Origin: CAYLHX01 sp964383675
Lineage (GTDB): Bacteria; Patescibacteriota; Gracilibacteria; UBA1369; LOWO2-01-FULL-3
Length of the DNA stretch: 31,990 nucleotides
Reading direction: 5' to 3'
NCBI GenBank assembly: GCA_964383675.1
Contig: CAYLHX010000016.1
Coordinates: 1 to 31,990 of the forward strand
This document shows positions 1 through 7,327 of the stretch, in pieces (positions within the stretch are counted from its first letter, which is position 1; each line of letters opens with the position of its first letter). A program made the translations under genes and the position numbers. Under the pieces are notes generated by a model. The model searched no databases. It was not told the origin of the DNA and saw only the letters and a list, made by a program, of their open reading frames with translations.

Positions 1-2
1 CT

Positions 3-959
3 GCACCAAGGGCTTTGCCAAAAATTCACGGAGAAAAAATCACCTATAGCTTCACCGGCATCTTCAAAAATGGTTTCGTCATTACTACCATCCTCCAGTG
101 GTACATAGTCTTGTCCACAAACACTGATCTTGCCTGTACCATCCGTTCTTACCCAAACCTTCTTTTTTTCGGAATGAATTTTGTCAACGATAATATCAAG
201 GTAGGAAAGTACACTGTTTATACGCAAATAAACTTCCGAGAATTTGTTAACTTTTTGACGTATCTTCAATAATTTGTCTTTAGCGCTGTAGATGTAATTG
301 AGCATGTCCTGTTTTGAAACCAGCGTTTCTTTGTAACTTAATGAGTCTTTCTCAAGATCTATCAACATATTTTTCATATCTTCATTGGCCTCGGCAAAGA
401 AAAGGAATGATTCATAAACTTCCTTGGCCAGACTGCGAACCTGAGTGGCCGCGGCGTTAAAGCTGCCACCGGTATTGGCTCCTATTGCCGAGCCACTATC
501 CGGATCTTCTCCACCGGCCCCTTGTATAACGGTGTTAACGAAGGCAAAAGACCCCATTACAATAATCAAACCGATAGTCGCGTAGAGAATGGCCTTCTTG
601 CCGGTCTGAGTGGCTTCCTCTTGTCCACCGGCCGTAACGTAGCGAACGCCACCATAAATTACTATAATAACCGCAACCAATCCTAAAAATCCCAAAGCGA
701 AGTTAACTACTCTAATAACAAATTCCCGCAGATCGCTGGAGGTTGTTAAGGATTCGTTAAAGCCGTCCGATTCCAAAGTTAAGGACTCCACCGGAGCAAA
801 ATCTTCAAAGGTTTGCCCTTGGTTGCCGGCTTCGAAAAGGTCGTCCAGGTCGAAGGCACTGGCATCCAGGGAAATGAAAGTGGAACTAATAACTAGTCCA
901 ATAAAAGAAGTTAACGTTACAAATGAGAGGAATTTTTTGATTTTTTGCATGAGGGACAT
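3..959 (-). CDS. T4SS-pilin-like membrane protein, C-terminus cut by window edge
   Basis: The reading frame stays open from an ATG at 959 to the left edge (319 codons), so the C terminus is missing. The N terminus (MSLMQKIKKFLSFV, or MQKIKKF from a second ATG at 950) is basic then hydrophobic, a signal peptide or anchor. Residues 76-147 hold one two-helix module: helix, a loop reading 'AGGQEEATQTGKKA', helix. This pattern is typical of the VirB2/TrbC-like 'T4SS pilin' family common in CPR genomes. The rest (about 170-319) is hydrophilic and probably helical, without further modules. It is the third gene of a leftward set with the two proteins at 1017-3016, but also has its own strong promoter (970-998), predicting a nearly leaderless transcript. 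A role in a secretion or pilus-like assembly is inference; no ATPase or coupling protein is visible here. Confidence 0.75.
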   Translation of the reverse strand, partial: MSLMQKIKKFLSFVTLTSFIGLVISSTFISLDASAFDLDDLFEAGNQGQTFEDFAPVESLTLESDGFNESLTTSSDLREFVIRVVNFALGFLGLVAVIIVIYGGVRYVTAGGQEEATQTGKKAILYATIGLIIVMGSFAFVNTVIQGAGGEDPDSGSAIGANTGGSFNAAATQVRSLAKEVYESFLFFAEANEDMKNMLIDLEKDSLSYKETLVSKQDMLNYIYSAKDKLLKIRQKVNKFSEVYLRINSVLSYLDIIVDKIHSEKKKVWVRTDGTGKISVCGQDYVPLEDGSNDETIFEDAGEAIGDFFSVNFWQSPWC

Positions 960-969
960 TTTCTTTTTG

Positions 970-998
970 ATTATAGTTTTTGTGGGGAAAATTGGCAA
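970..998 (-). promoter_or_regulatory. Sigma-70 promoter for the pilin-like gene ending at the left edge
   Basis: On the minus strand, -35 TTGCCA (993-998) is separated by 17 nt from a perfect -10 TATAAT (970-975). Transcription would begin near 963, only a few bases before the ATG at 959, or about a dozen before the ATG at 950. The mRNA would be almost leaderless. Confidence 0.6.
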
Positions 999-1016
999 TC
1001 CGGTTTGCATTTTGTT

Positions 1017-2054
1017 TTAAGTCGTTTCTCCGATTTCATCGGTTATTTCAGGTTGTAGCGGGTCTTCTTCGTGAGTTTCGGGCTCAAATTTAACCAGAGT
1101 GTTAACCAACGCAAAGGCTCCGAGCGTTAGCAAAAGTGCCAGAGCCGCACTCATAATAATCTTCTTAAACTTCTCAGTTTCTTCTTCATTTCCGGCAGAC
1201 ACAACGTAGCGATAACCACCATAAAAGAGAGTGGCAAAGGCGAAAATCGAGATAAAACCGGAGAGATAATTGATAATTGTAATAATAACAAAACGTCCAC
1301 GATTGATATCCGGAAGTTCGTTGCCGGCCTCGGGGAAAATAACTCCGCGGACGATTACCTCTGAGAGAATGATCGCGGCAACACCGAAAAGCGCCCAAAG
1401 AATATGAGTTTTAGCTTTGGTGATCTCCTCCTCCTCGCCGGCACTGGTCATTAGAGTAAAGCCTCTTAGCACTATAACAAAAACTGCCATTACGCCGACA
1501 AAGGCTTCTACAAAGCCAATAATGCCGCGTATTTGATTAACGGTTTCCTCCGCGTAAATCGGAGCATAGCCCTCTTCCAAGGCCTGACCTTGTTCGCCGA
1601 AGAACATTTTTTTCACGGCGGTGTCCGCCAATTGAATCACCAAAAGTCCGATAATTCCAACCAAAAGAGTGGTCTTAGCCTTGCCGGCCTCCTCCTCGCT
1701 GGCGGTAGAAACCAGGTTAACGGCGGCGATTATTGACACAATAAGAGCAATACCACTGACTACGTAGCGGAATAAATCCAAGGCGAAATAGATAGGACTT
1801 GTGGCGGTTCCAACTCCGGGAGTACCAAAGTCCGGAGGGGCATCGGGATGCTGACCTGTTTCATAAAAGTCGGGAAGGCCGGTCTCTTCCCCAATCTTTT
1901 GGATAGCCTCTATAGGCCTGATTAGGCCGGTAGTATTATCTTTGGGTACTACCGGATCGGCCGCATTGGCAATCAAGTTGGCCATGAGGCCCAAATGTAT
2001 TAGGCTAAAAGCCAGAAAGAGGGAGACAACAAATTTTTTGATTTGGTTTTTCAT
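1017..2054 (-). CDS. Triple-module T4SS-pilin-like membrane protein
   Basis: 345 residues. A signal peptide is clear (MKNQIKKFVVSLFLAF..., with an 'ANAA' end near residue 32). After a Pro-rich spacer there are three copies of a two-helix module at about 88-150, 178-240 and 256-322. Each has a glycine/acidic turn between the helices: 'STASEEEAGKAKT', 'SAGEEEEITKAKT', 'SAGNEEETEKFKK'. The tail (323-345) is acidic. The module resembles TrbC/VirB2-like T4SS pilins, which normally occur once per protein, so this is an internal triplication. The gene starts 2 nt after the preceding paralog ends, so the two are co-transcribed. The function is not known; secretion or surface-fibre assembly is a family-based inference. 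Confidence 0.8.
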   Translation of the reverse strand: MKNQIKKFVVSLFLAFSLIHLGLMANLIANAADPVVPKDNTTGLIRPIEAIQKIGEETGLPDFYETGQHPDAPPDFGTPGVGTATSPIYFALDLFRYVVSGIALIVSIIAAVNLVSTASEEEAGKAKTTLLVGIIGLLVIQLADTAVKKMFFGEQGQALEEGYAPIYAEETVNQIRGIIGFVEAFVGVMAVFVIVLRGFTLMTSAGEEEEITKAKTHILWALFGVAAIILSEVIVRGVIFPEAGNELPDINRGRFVIITIINYLSGFISIFAFATLFYGGYRYVVSAGNEEETEKFKKIIMSAALALLLTLGAFALVNTLVKFEPETHEEDPLQPEITDEIGETT

Positions 2055-2056
2055 TT

Positions 2057-3016
2057 TTATTCTTCAATGGCGCCTATTTCCGTCAAACGGCTGGAAATAA
2101 CCGTACTGACCAGAGCAAAGGCTCCGTAAATAATTACGATACTGGCAACAGTTACAAAGATAATTCGTTTGGCTTTTTCGATACGCTCCTCCTCACCATT
2201 GGCGGTAGCATACATGATGGCCGCTATGATAAGCATCAAAACAGCTATCGGCGCAATGAAGGCCACTACGAAATTGGTTATGCCAATAATCTCTTCAACT
2301 CCCTGCTTCACATCCACGCCCGGCTGTACACCGTTGATACCGGTATAAACTTGCTTATCAACTTTGTAGAACACTTTTTCGATAAAAATTTCACCGACAT
2401 AGATCAAAATCAAACCACCTCCGCTGTAGAGTATTCCTTTTTTGTGCTGAGAAGTTTTTTCTTCATTACCCCCGGCGGTAATAAGCGAGGCGGCGGATCT
2501 TACCACCATCAAAGTGGCGAAGGCGCCAATTATGTTTTTGATGAAGGTGATAAGTACCTCAACCCTTCGATCGAAGAGATGAACTCTTTCCAAAATCGTT
2601 TGAGGACTTTCCAATAAAGTAGTCTTTCTCATGTCAAAAATCTTAGCCAGGTCTTGTGACATACTAACCATCCCTAAGGCAATAATGGCAAAAACCAGGC
2701 CTCTCTTGGCACTATTAATGTCTTCTTCGTTGCCACGAGCCATTACCAGCTGCAGTCCAAGGATTGAAATATAGAGAATTGCAATTACGGCCACGATGAT
2801 TTTTACGTAATTCAGACCGCCAAGAATCAGGTCAAAGGCGATTTGTTTACCTTCTTTGTCCGGTGGGACAGGAATATCACCACTACCGTAGATGATCTCA
2901 GCTTCTTCGGAAATCGGTAGAGTACTATTTGCAGCAAGGGCTTGTATGTGGGTAAAAACTAGTATTACCCCCATAACCATCAACAGTTGTGTAGTGAATT
3001 TGAGGAACTGTTTCAT
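2057..3016 (-). CDS. Triple-module T4SS-pilin-like membrane protein (first in set)
   Basis: 319 residues from the ATG at 3016. A longer frame to 3067 exists, but its extra 17 residues precede an obvious signal peptide (MKQFLKFTTQLLMVMGVILV...ALAA), so the inner start is preferred. Three two-helix modules lie at about 60-128, 153-217 and 240-308, with turns 'ARGNEEDINSAKR', 'AGGNEEKTSQHKK' and 'ANGEEERIEKAKR'. Spacers between modules are 20-25 residues. The domain plan matches the next gene, although the sequences have diverged well beyond a recent duplication. The gene is divergent from secE; the shared upstream region is about 175 bp. A weak promoter (TTTGCG, 18 nt, TAAAAT) would put the start of transcription just before the ATG at 3016. 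Confidence 0.78.
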   Translation of the reverse strand: MKQFLKFTTQLLMVMGVILVFTHIQALAANSTLPISEEAEIIYGSGDIPVPPDKEGKQIAFDLILGGLNYVKIIVAVIAILYISILGLQLVMARGNEEDINSAKRGLVFAIIALGMVSMSQDLAKIFDMRKTTLLESPQTILERVHLFDRRVEVLITFIKNIIGAFATLMVVRSAASLITAGGNEEKTSQHKKGILYSGGGLILIYVGEIFIEKVFYKVDKQVYTGINGVQPGVDVKQGVEEIIGITNFVVAFIAPIAVLMLIIAAIMYATANGEEERIEKAKRIIFVTVASIVIIYGAFALVSTVISSRLTEIGAIEE

Positions 3017-3114
3017 TTTTGTTTTTATTTTTCCTATTATTTTACCATATTTCGACCTGATTCGCAAAGCGTTTATATTGGAGAAAAGCCCAATTTCCCC
3101 AAGAAATAATTTTC

Positions 3115-3144
3115 TTGCTTAAAAGCGGCCAATAGTGTTATAGT
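3115..3144 (+). promoter_or_regulatory. Promoter for secE-nusG
   Basis: -35 TTGCTT (3115-3120), an 18-nt spacer and -10 TATAGT (3139-3144, five of six consensus bases). The predicted leader before the secE ATG is about 40 nt and has no Shine-Dalgarno sequence. Confidence 0.45.
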
Positions 3145-3191
3145 TGTTCTCGGTTTCGCCATTAATAGCTTTTTAATTGTGCTCTAAATTT

Positions 3192-3401
3192 ATGACTGAA
3201 GAAACTAAAGGCAATGCCTTCACGAATTATGTAAAAAGTAGCGCGGAAGAGTTAACGAAAGTTACTTGGCCTACAAAGAATCAAGCAGTGCGACTAACAA
3301 TTGTTGTGATTATATTTTGTTTTGTTGTAGCGCTAACCTTAGGCTTTGTGGATTATCTTTTCAACGAATTGTATACTTACGTACTTGATTTAAATAATTA
3401 A
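3192..3401 (+). CDS. secE: Preprotein translocase subunit SecE
   Basis: 69 residues, the short single-helix form usual outside enterobacteria. The conserved cytoplasmic amphipathic stretch 'EELTKVTWPTKNQA' (about residues 19-32) is followed by one transmembrane helix (about 36-58). SecE clamps the SecY channel in the Sec translocase. The ATG at 3192 is chosen over an in-frame TTG at 3177 because it gives the normal family N terminus and TTG would add only five residues. nusG starts 2 nt after the stop, the near-universal bacterial secE-nusG pairing. Confidence 0.95.
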   Translation: MTEETKGNAFTNYVKSSAEELTKVTWPTKNQAVRLTIVVIIFCFVVALTLGFVDYLFNELYTYVLDLNN

Positions 3402-3403
3402 AA

Positions 3404-3949
3404 ATGGCTCGACAAGCAGCAGACACAGGTAGGCATTGGTATGTTGTTCACACCTATTCAGGTTATGAAGATGCCGTGCGTGAAGCACTTTTGCAGCGTA
3501 TAGAGTCCTTGGGTATGCAGGATCAGATTTTTGACGTAGTAGTCCCAAAAGAAACACAAATCGTGATCAAAAAGGGAGAACCAGTTACTGAAGAAAAGCG
3601 CATTTTCCCAGGTTATGTACTTGTAGACATGACCGTAACCGATGATAGTTGGTACGTAGTGAGAAATACCCCAAATGTAACCGGGTTTGTAGGTTCCGGA
3701 ACGATTCCGGTGCCGGTTTCACCAGAGGAGTGGAAGATTATCAAAAAACATATGGGACAAGCCGAGCCCAAATTTAAAATTGAATTTGCCGAGGGCGATA
3801 ACGTGGTGGTTTTGGATGGTCCGTTTGCCAATTACGAAGGTCTTATCAACACAATTGATGAAGAGAAAGGTAAAGTTAAGGTGCTTATTACAATCTTCGG
3901 ACGTGAGACACCTGTTGAGCTTGATTTCACTCAGGTAAAGAAGAAATAG
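3404..3949 (+). CDS. nusG: Transcription termination/antitermination factor NusG
   Basis: 181 residues, normal length. The NGN domain begins 'RHWYVVHTYSGYED' (residues 10-23) and includes 'KRIFPGYVLVDM' and 'VRNTPNVTGFVG'. A KOW domain follows near residues 128-158 ('EGDNVVVLDGPFANYEG'). NusG binds RNA polymerase, promotes processivity and links transcription to Rho or the ribosome. It forms an operon with secE. The usual continuation to rplK is interrupted here by a 290-aa gene and a separate promoter before rplK. Confidence 0.97.
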   Translation: MARQAADTGRHWYVVHTYSGYEDAVREALLQRIESLGMQDQIFDVVVPKETQIVIKKGEPVTEEKRIFPGYVLVDMTVTDDSWYVVRNTPNVTGFVGSGTIPVPVSPEEWKIIKKHMGQAEPKFKIEFAEGDNVVVLDGPFANYEGLINTIDEEKGKVKVLITIFGRETPVELDFTQVKKK

Positions 3950-4023
3950 AGACTTAGACTTCATAGCTTGTTTTTTTCACGGTTTTTTCGTAAACTTATA
4001 GTTAAGAAATTCCCTCATTTTCT

Positions 4024-4896
4024 ATGCAAAAATTTACGATTTTTACGATAATTATGACCGTGGTGGTTGTAGTGGTGGCCGGGGAACTGGTCATGGAGGA
4101 GTATTTGCCTAAATTGACCGATGGCAATGCAGAAGAGAAGACCGCAACATTGGATCTACCGCAAGACCTTGATTTGAGTAAAATAATTGAGACCAACGTG
4201 CTGGGAGCCGAATCCACAATCGCTACTCCTATTGAAGGTGGTGCCGTGGCCGGGAGTGATCAAATAGATCTATCTCAGCTGGTTTACGAGGAGGTGCCAA
4301 TTAGTGAAGGGAGTTTTTCCTCCGGTTTTGAGGGTGCCCCGATTGAGGGACTTACGGAGTCCGAGTTCAAACCCAGCGAAACCGCTAGTGTGATACCCAG
4401 CTATGAATCCTCAAGCTCCGGGGAACCTGATTTTGAGGACGAAGGGTACAATGAGGTCATGCCGAATGTCTACATTCGTGAAGATATGCTGCGTAGCGCC
4501 GGTTTTGCTTCCGCCACACTGGAAGAAGAGCCTCACAACGGATTTATCTTTAAGACCATTTATGTGGCTGATCTTCCGGACACGGAGGTGCTTAAATATC
4601 AAGTTAAAAGCGGTGAAACGTTGTTGGCAAAGATCTATGTTATTCAGATTGGTCCTGAGGCTTCGGTAAGCGAGGTCTATGAAGTTCTAAAGGTAAGGGC
4701 CGCTGAGGGCCTTGATATAGAGGTGAATGAGACTAATGAATTTGGCAATAACTCTTTTTTCATGAATGATGCGCGCCGAGAGGGGGTGGCCTTTCTGGCG
4801 GTTAGATTTGGTCCTTTGCTTTACGGCTTCTCCTACCCCAAAGAATACCATTCTCAAATAAAAAACCTTACCAAGCTGATTGATTACGAATTTTAG
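4024..4896 (+). CDS. Unknown membrane-anchored extracytoplasmic protein between nusG and rplK
   Basis: 290 residues; I do not recognise the family. Residues 4-23 form a single hydrophobic helix (a run of valines), consistent with a signal anchor. Residues about 33-148 are acidic, rich in Ser, Glu and Pro and probably disordered. Residues about 150-290 look like a compact folded domain ending 'LTKLIDYEF'. The ATG at 4024 directly precedes the hydrophobic helix; no Shine-Dalgarno is seen. It lies 74 nt after nusG and 99 nt before rplK, in the same direction. A surface-exposed protein inside the secE-nusG-rplK-rplA block is unexpected; co-transcription with nusG is likely but not proven. Confidence 0.7.
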   Translation: MQKFTIFTIIMTVVVVVVAGELVMEEYLPKLTDGNAEEKTATLDLPQDLDLSKIIETNVLGAESTIATPIEGGAVAGSDQIDLSQLVYEEVPISEGSFSSGFEGAPIEGLTESEFKPSETASVIPSYESSSSGEPDFEDEGYNEVMPNVYIREDMLRSAGFASATLEEEPHNGFIFKTIYVADLPDTEVLKYQVKSGETLLAKIYVIQIGPEASVSEVYEVLKVRAAEGLDIEVNETNEFGNNSFFMNDARREGVAFLAVRFGPLLYGFSYPKEYHSQIKNLTKLIDYEF

Positions 4897-4918
4897 ACTA
4901 AGACGGCTAAGTTTTGAT

Positions 4919-4946
4919 TTGACTTTTTGGCTAAAATACTTAGAAT
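4919..4946 (+). promoter_or_regulatory. Promoter for rplK-rplA
   Basis: -35 TTGACT (4919-4924), a 16-nt spacer and -10 TAGAAT (4941-4946). It is very similar to the rpsT promoter at 19510-19538, which has the same hexamers and shares GCTA and ATAC blocks in the spacer. The leader to the rplK ATG at 4996 is about 43 nt. Confidence 0.6.
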
Positions 4947-4959
4947 AGTCCCGTTACGC

Positions 4960-4977
4960 ACTCAATATCAATTGAGT
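4960..4977 (+). promoter_or_regulatory. Inverted repeat in the rplK leader
   Basis: ACTCAAT (4960-4966) and ATTGAGT (4971-4977) are perfect 7-base arms around a 4-base centre. It lies between the predicted rplK transcription start and the ATG, so it could be an RNA hairpin near the start or a DNA operator. AT-rich arms make a chance occurrence possible. Confidence 0.35.
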
Positions 4978-4995
4978 CATTTAAAAACATAAATT

Positions 4996-5421
4996 ATGGC
5001 AAAAGAAGTATCTACAGTTGTAAAACTACAGGTTCCGGCGGGGAAAGCTAATCCAGCACCTCCGGTTGGTACCGCTCTAGGTCCGCATGGTGTGAATATT
5101 CAGGATTTCTGTACTCAGTTCAACAATGCAACCAGAGAACTGGGTGAAACCATTATTCCGGTAGAGATTACTATCTATGATGATAGAAGCTTTACTTTTA
5201 TCATGAAGAAGCCACCGGCGGCTATTTTGATTAAGCAGATTTTGAAGCTGGCCAAAGGTTCCGGTGAACCAAACAAGAACAAGGTTGCAACAATAACCAG
5301 AGCACAGCTTGAAGAGGTTGCTAAAGAAAAGATGGATGATCTGAACGCTAACGATTTGGAGGCGGCCGTAAAAATCATGGCCGGCACCGCACGTAGTATG
5401 GGTGTGAAGGTTGAAGGATAA
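4996..5421 (+). CDS. rplK: Large ribosomal subunit protein uL11
   Basis: 141 residues, exact family length. N-terminal domain 'VKLQVPAGKANPAPPVGTAL' and 'GPHGVNI' carry the conserved Pro/Gly-rich segments; the C-terminal rRNA-binding domain ends 'AGTARSMGVKVEG'. L11 binds 23S rRNA in the GTPase-associated centre and contacts elongation and release factors. It is followed 64 nt later by rplA, the standard L11 operon. The ATG is the only sensible start, and the AT-rich leader has no Shine-Dalgarno. Confidence 0.98.
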   Translation: MAKEVSTVVKLQVPAGKANPAPPVGTALGPHGVNIQDFCTQFNNATRELGETIIPVEITIYDDRSFTFIMKKPPAAILIKQILKLAKGSGEPNKNKVATITRAQLEEVAKEKMDDLNANDLEAAVKIMAGTARSMGVKVEG

Positions 5422-5434
5422 ATTTATTTATTTC

Positions 5435-5471
5435 GTGGGAGCTTGGTAAAAAACTCAAGCGTTTGAACCAC
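5435..5471 (+). promoter_or_regulatory. Candidate L1-binding RNA hairpin before rplA
   Basis: The transcript can form a lower stem GTGG/CCAC (5435-5438 with 5468-5471) and an upper stem GCTTG/CAAGC (5441-5445 with 5456-5460). A short GA bulge lies on the 5' side and a 7-nt GTTTGAA bulge on the 3' side. Two helices joined by an asymmetric loop, larger on the 3' strand, is the known architecture of L1 sites on rRNA and on autoregulated L11/L1 mRNAs. Here it sits in the rplK-rplA spacer, 14 nt before the rplA start, where L1 binding could block rplA translation. The match is structural and done by eye. Confidence 0.4.
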
Positions 5472-5485
5472 TTAACAGAATTATC

Positions 5486-6187
5486 ATGGCTAGACATGGA
5501 AAAAAATATCTAGGGGCAAGAGCTCTCGTAGATAAAGAATTTTACACGGTAGATGAGGCTATTGCACTTTTGTCAAAGACCTCAACTACCAAATTTGACG
5601 CCAGTTGCGAGATTCACTTCAATTTGAAGGTGGATCCAAAACAGGCCGATCAGAATATCCGTACCACCGCCGCTCTGCCTCACGGTACTGGTAAAGAGGT
5701 AAAGGTAGTGGCTTTTGTCTCTGAAGAGAAAGTTAAAGAGGCAAAAGATGCCGGAGCGATTGAGGCCGGTTCAGCAGATTTGATCGCGAAAATCGAGAAG
5801 GGATGGTTGGATTTTGACGTTGCGGTCGCTCAACCAGAGATGATGAAAGAACTTGGAAAGATCGCCAAAACTTTGGGACAAAAAGGCCTTATGCCCAACC
5901 CAAAATCCGGAACCGTAACTCCCGATCCGGGAAAAACCATTCAGGAACTTAAGAAAGGTAAGGTGGAGATCCGCGTTGATAAAGCCGGAAATCTGCACAA
6001 TGCTTTCGGAAAGGTTTCTTTCTCAACGGATCAACTTACCGAAAATCTTGCCGCTGTCTTAAAGGCTGTGATGGCTGCTAAGCCGGCAACTTTAAAAGGT
6101 AGCTATATCAATACCGCAGCCCTGACAACTTCAATGGGTCCCGGTATTCACTTAGATTTAAAATCTCTACTGGAGTTGTCTAAGTAA
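5486..6187 (+). CDS. rplA: Large ribosomal subunit protein uL1
   Basis: 233 residues, full length. Conserved segments are visible: 'FDASCEIHFNLKVDPKQAD' near residue 37, the hinge and domain II around 70-150, 'LGQKGLMPNPKSGTVTPD' at about 130-147, and 'SMGPGIHLDL' near the end. L1 forms the mobile stalk that guides deacylated tRNA from the E site and commonly represses its own operon. The last 8 bases overlap the end of the convergent DUF1385 gene. A candidate L1 operator lies just upstream at 5435-5471. Confidence 0.97.
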   Translation: MARHGKKYLGARALVDKEFYTVDEAIALLSKTSTTKFDASCEIHFNLKVDPKQADQNIRTTAALPHGTGKEVKVVAFVSEEKVKEAKDAGAIEAGSADLIAKIEKGWLDFDVAVAQPEMMKELGKIAKTLGQKGLMPNPKSGTVTPDPGKTIQELKKGKVEIRVDKAGNLHNAFGKVSFSTDQLTENLAAVLKAVMAAKPATLKGSYINTAALTTSMGPGIHLDLKSLLELSK

Positions 6188-7301
6188 GTTTTTGATGTTC
6201 CATCATCAGAGCCTCATCGAGTGAGCGCAAGCCAACTTCCAGTTGGTTTGCGTCGGGCTCTTTGGTAGTGATACGTTGCAGCGCCAGTCCCGGCGCTGAC
6301 AACATTCGAATAATAGGATTTGTAATATATCTGGCACTTAGCTTTAAAACCTCATAGGAGATTCCGGCGACAAGAGGCAAGAAGCTTATTCTCAGTAAAA
6401 GATTCTGCCAATAAACATCCTGTTTGGGCAGCAAGGTGTAGACAAAGATACTGATAATAAATACGATAAAGATAAAACTGGTTCCGCAGCGAGGATGAAA
6501 ACGGGTCTGTTTTTTGGCGTTTTCGACAGTAAGTGGAAGCTTATTCTCGTAGGCAAAGATGGATTTGTGCTCGGAGCCGTGATATTCAAAAACTCTACGG
6601 AAACTTGGTATCATTGAAAGCACCCAAATATAGGTTACAAAGATAGTGGCTTTGATAACGCCATCAATAAGATTGAAAACTACATAATTTTCTTCAATCA
6701 CAGCGAATTTGCCTTCCAAGTAAGTGGTGATCCAAAGCGGGATAGCCTTAAAAAGGAAGAGGCTGAAGGCCAATGCTAAGACAAGTGAAAGACTAAAAAG
6801 AACGATTTCTACAATTTTCTCCATCCTAGTTTTTTCTTCCTCACTCTTGCTGTCGTCTTTCCTCAGCTCTTCTTTAAGCTCTTCNNNNNNNNNNNNNNNN
6901 NNNNNNNNNNAAAACTGAATCTGGTAGTCCTGAATTGTTTCGTTAGCGGAATAATTTATGGCCTTGGTCCCAATAACCATCATCTCAAAAAGATTGATCA
7001 CTCCCCTAACCAACATCAGATTCAAGGCTTTGAACCTCTGAGTTAGGCTACGATAGTACCTTTTTTGGACCTTGATGGAATCATCTGGTTTGCGCACGGC
7101 AATACTAATATGATTTGGCGAACGCATCATAACGCCTTCAATCACGGCCTGTCCACCGACGGCAAAGTCGATCGGACCACCGTTATTTATCTTATTTTCA
7201 GATTTGTCTGGCTGAGTGGTTAAATTAATGGCCTCAATACACCAATTTAGGACTACCAGATTCAGTTTTTTCAAAAGTTTCACAGTTTTTATTGTTAGCA
7301 A
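6180..7301 (-). CDS. DUF1385 (YqhQ-like) membrane protein, contains assembly gap
   Basis: About 373 codons including 26 N. The family signature 'GGQAVIEGVMMR' is at residues 49-60, 'EYHGSEHK' near 240 and 'HPRCGTSF' near 267, which identifies DUF1385, the family of B. subtilis YqhQ. Several transmembrane segments occur at about 170-195, 205-230, 270-295 and 300-315. The biochemical function is not established. The N terminus is uncertain: the only upstream starts are TTG (7301) or GTG (7283), because the first in-frame ATG falls inside the signature. The gap follows an acidic Glu/Lys-rich stretch ('EELKEELRKDDSKSEEEK'). The frame agrees on both sides, so the gap length is right modulo 3. The end overlaps rplA by 8 bases. 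Confidence 0.88.
   Translation of the reverse strand: MLTIKTVKLLKKLNLVVLNWCIEAINLTTQPDKSENKINNGGPIDFAVGGQAVIEGVMMRSPNHISIAVRKPDDSIKVQKRYYRSLTQRFKALNLMLVRGVINLFEMMVIGTKAINYSANETIQDYQIQFXXXXXXXXXEELKEELRKDDSKSEEEKTRMEKIVEIVLFSLSLVLALAFSLFLFKAIPLWITTYLEGKFAVIEENYVVFNLIDGVIKATIFVTYIWVLSMIPSFRRVFEYHGSEHKSIFAYENKLPLTVENAKKQTRFHPRCGTSFIFIVFIISIFVYTLLPKQDVYWQNLLLRISFLPLVAGISYEVLKLSARYITNPIIRMLSAPGLALQRITTKEPDANQLEVGLRSLDEALMMEHQKLT
6885..6910. other. Run of 26 N (assembly gap)
   Basis: A scaffolding gap inside the DUF1385 gene, next to an acidic repetitive coding stretch. Flanking protein segments stay in one frame, so the estimate is consistent modulo 3, but the missing residues are unknown. Confidence 0.99.
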
Positions 7302-7327
7302 AGCTAATATACTTTATCTTATATGCC

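Noticed and set aside
15..272. A short plus-strand open frame at the left edge
   Set aside because: It is the antisense of the well-supported partial pilin-like gene, which stays open through the region and has signal and membrane segments.
3950..4023. Promoter in the nusG to 290-aa gene spacer (TTCACG, TATAGT)
   Set aside because: The spacing is only 15 nt and the -35 is poor; cotranscription with nusG is as likely.
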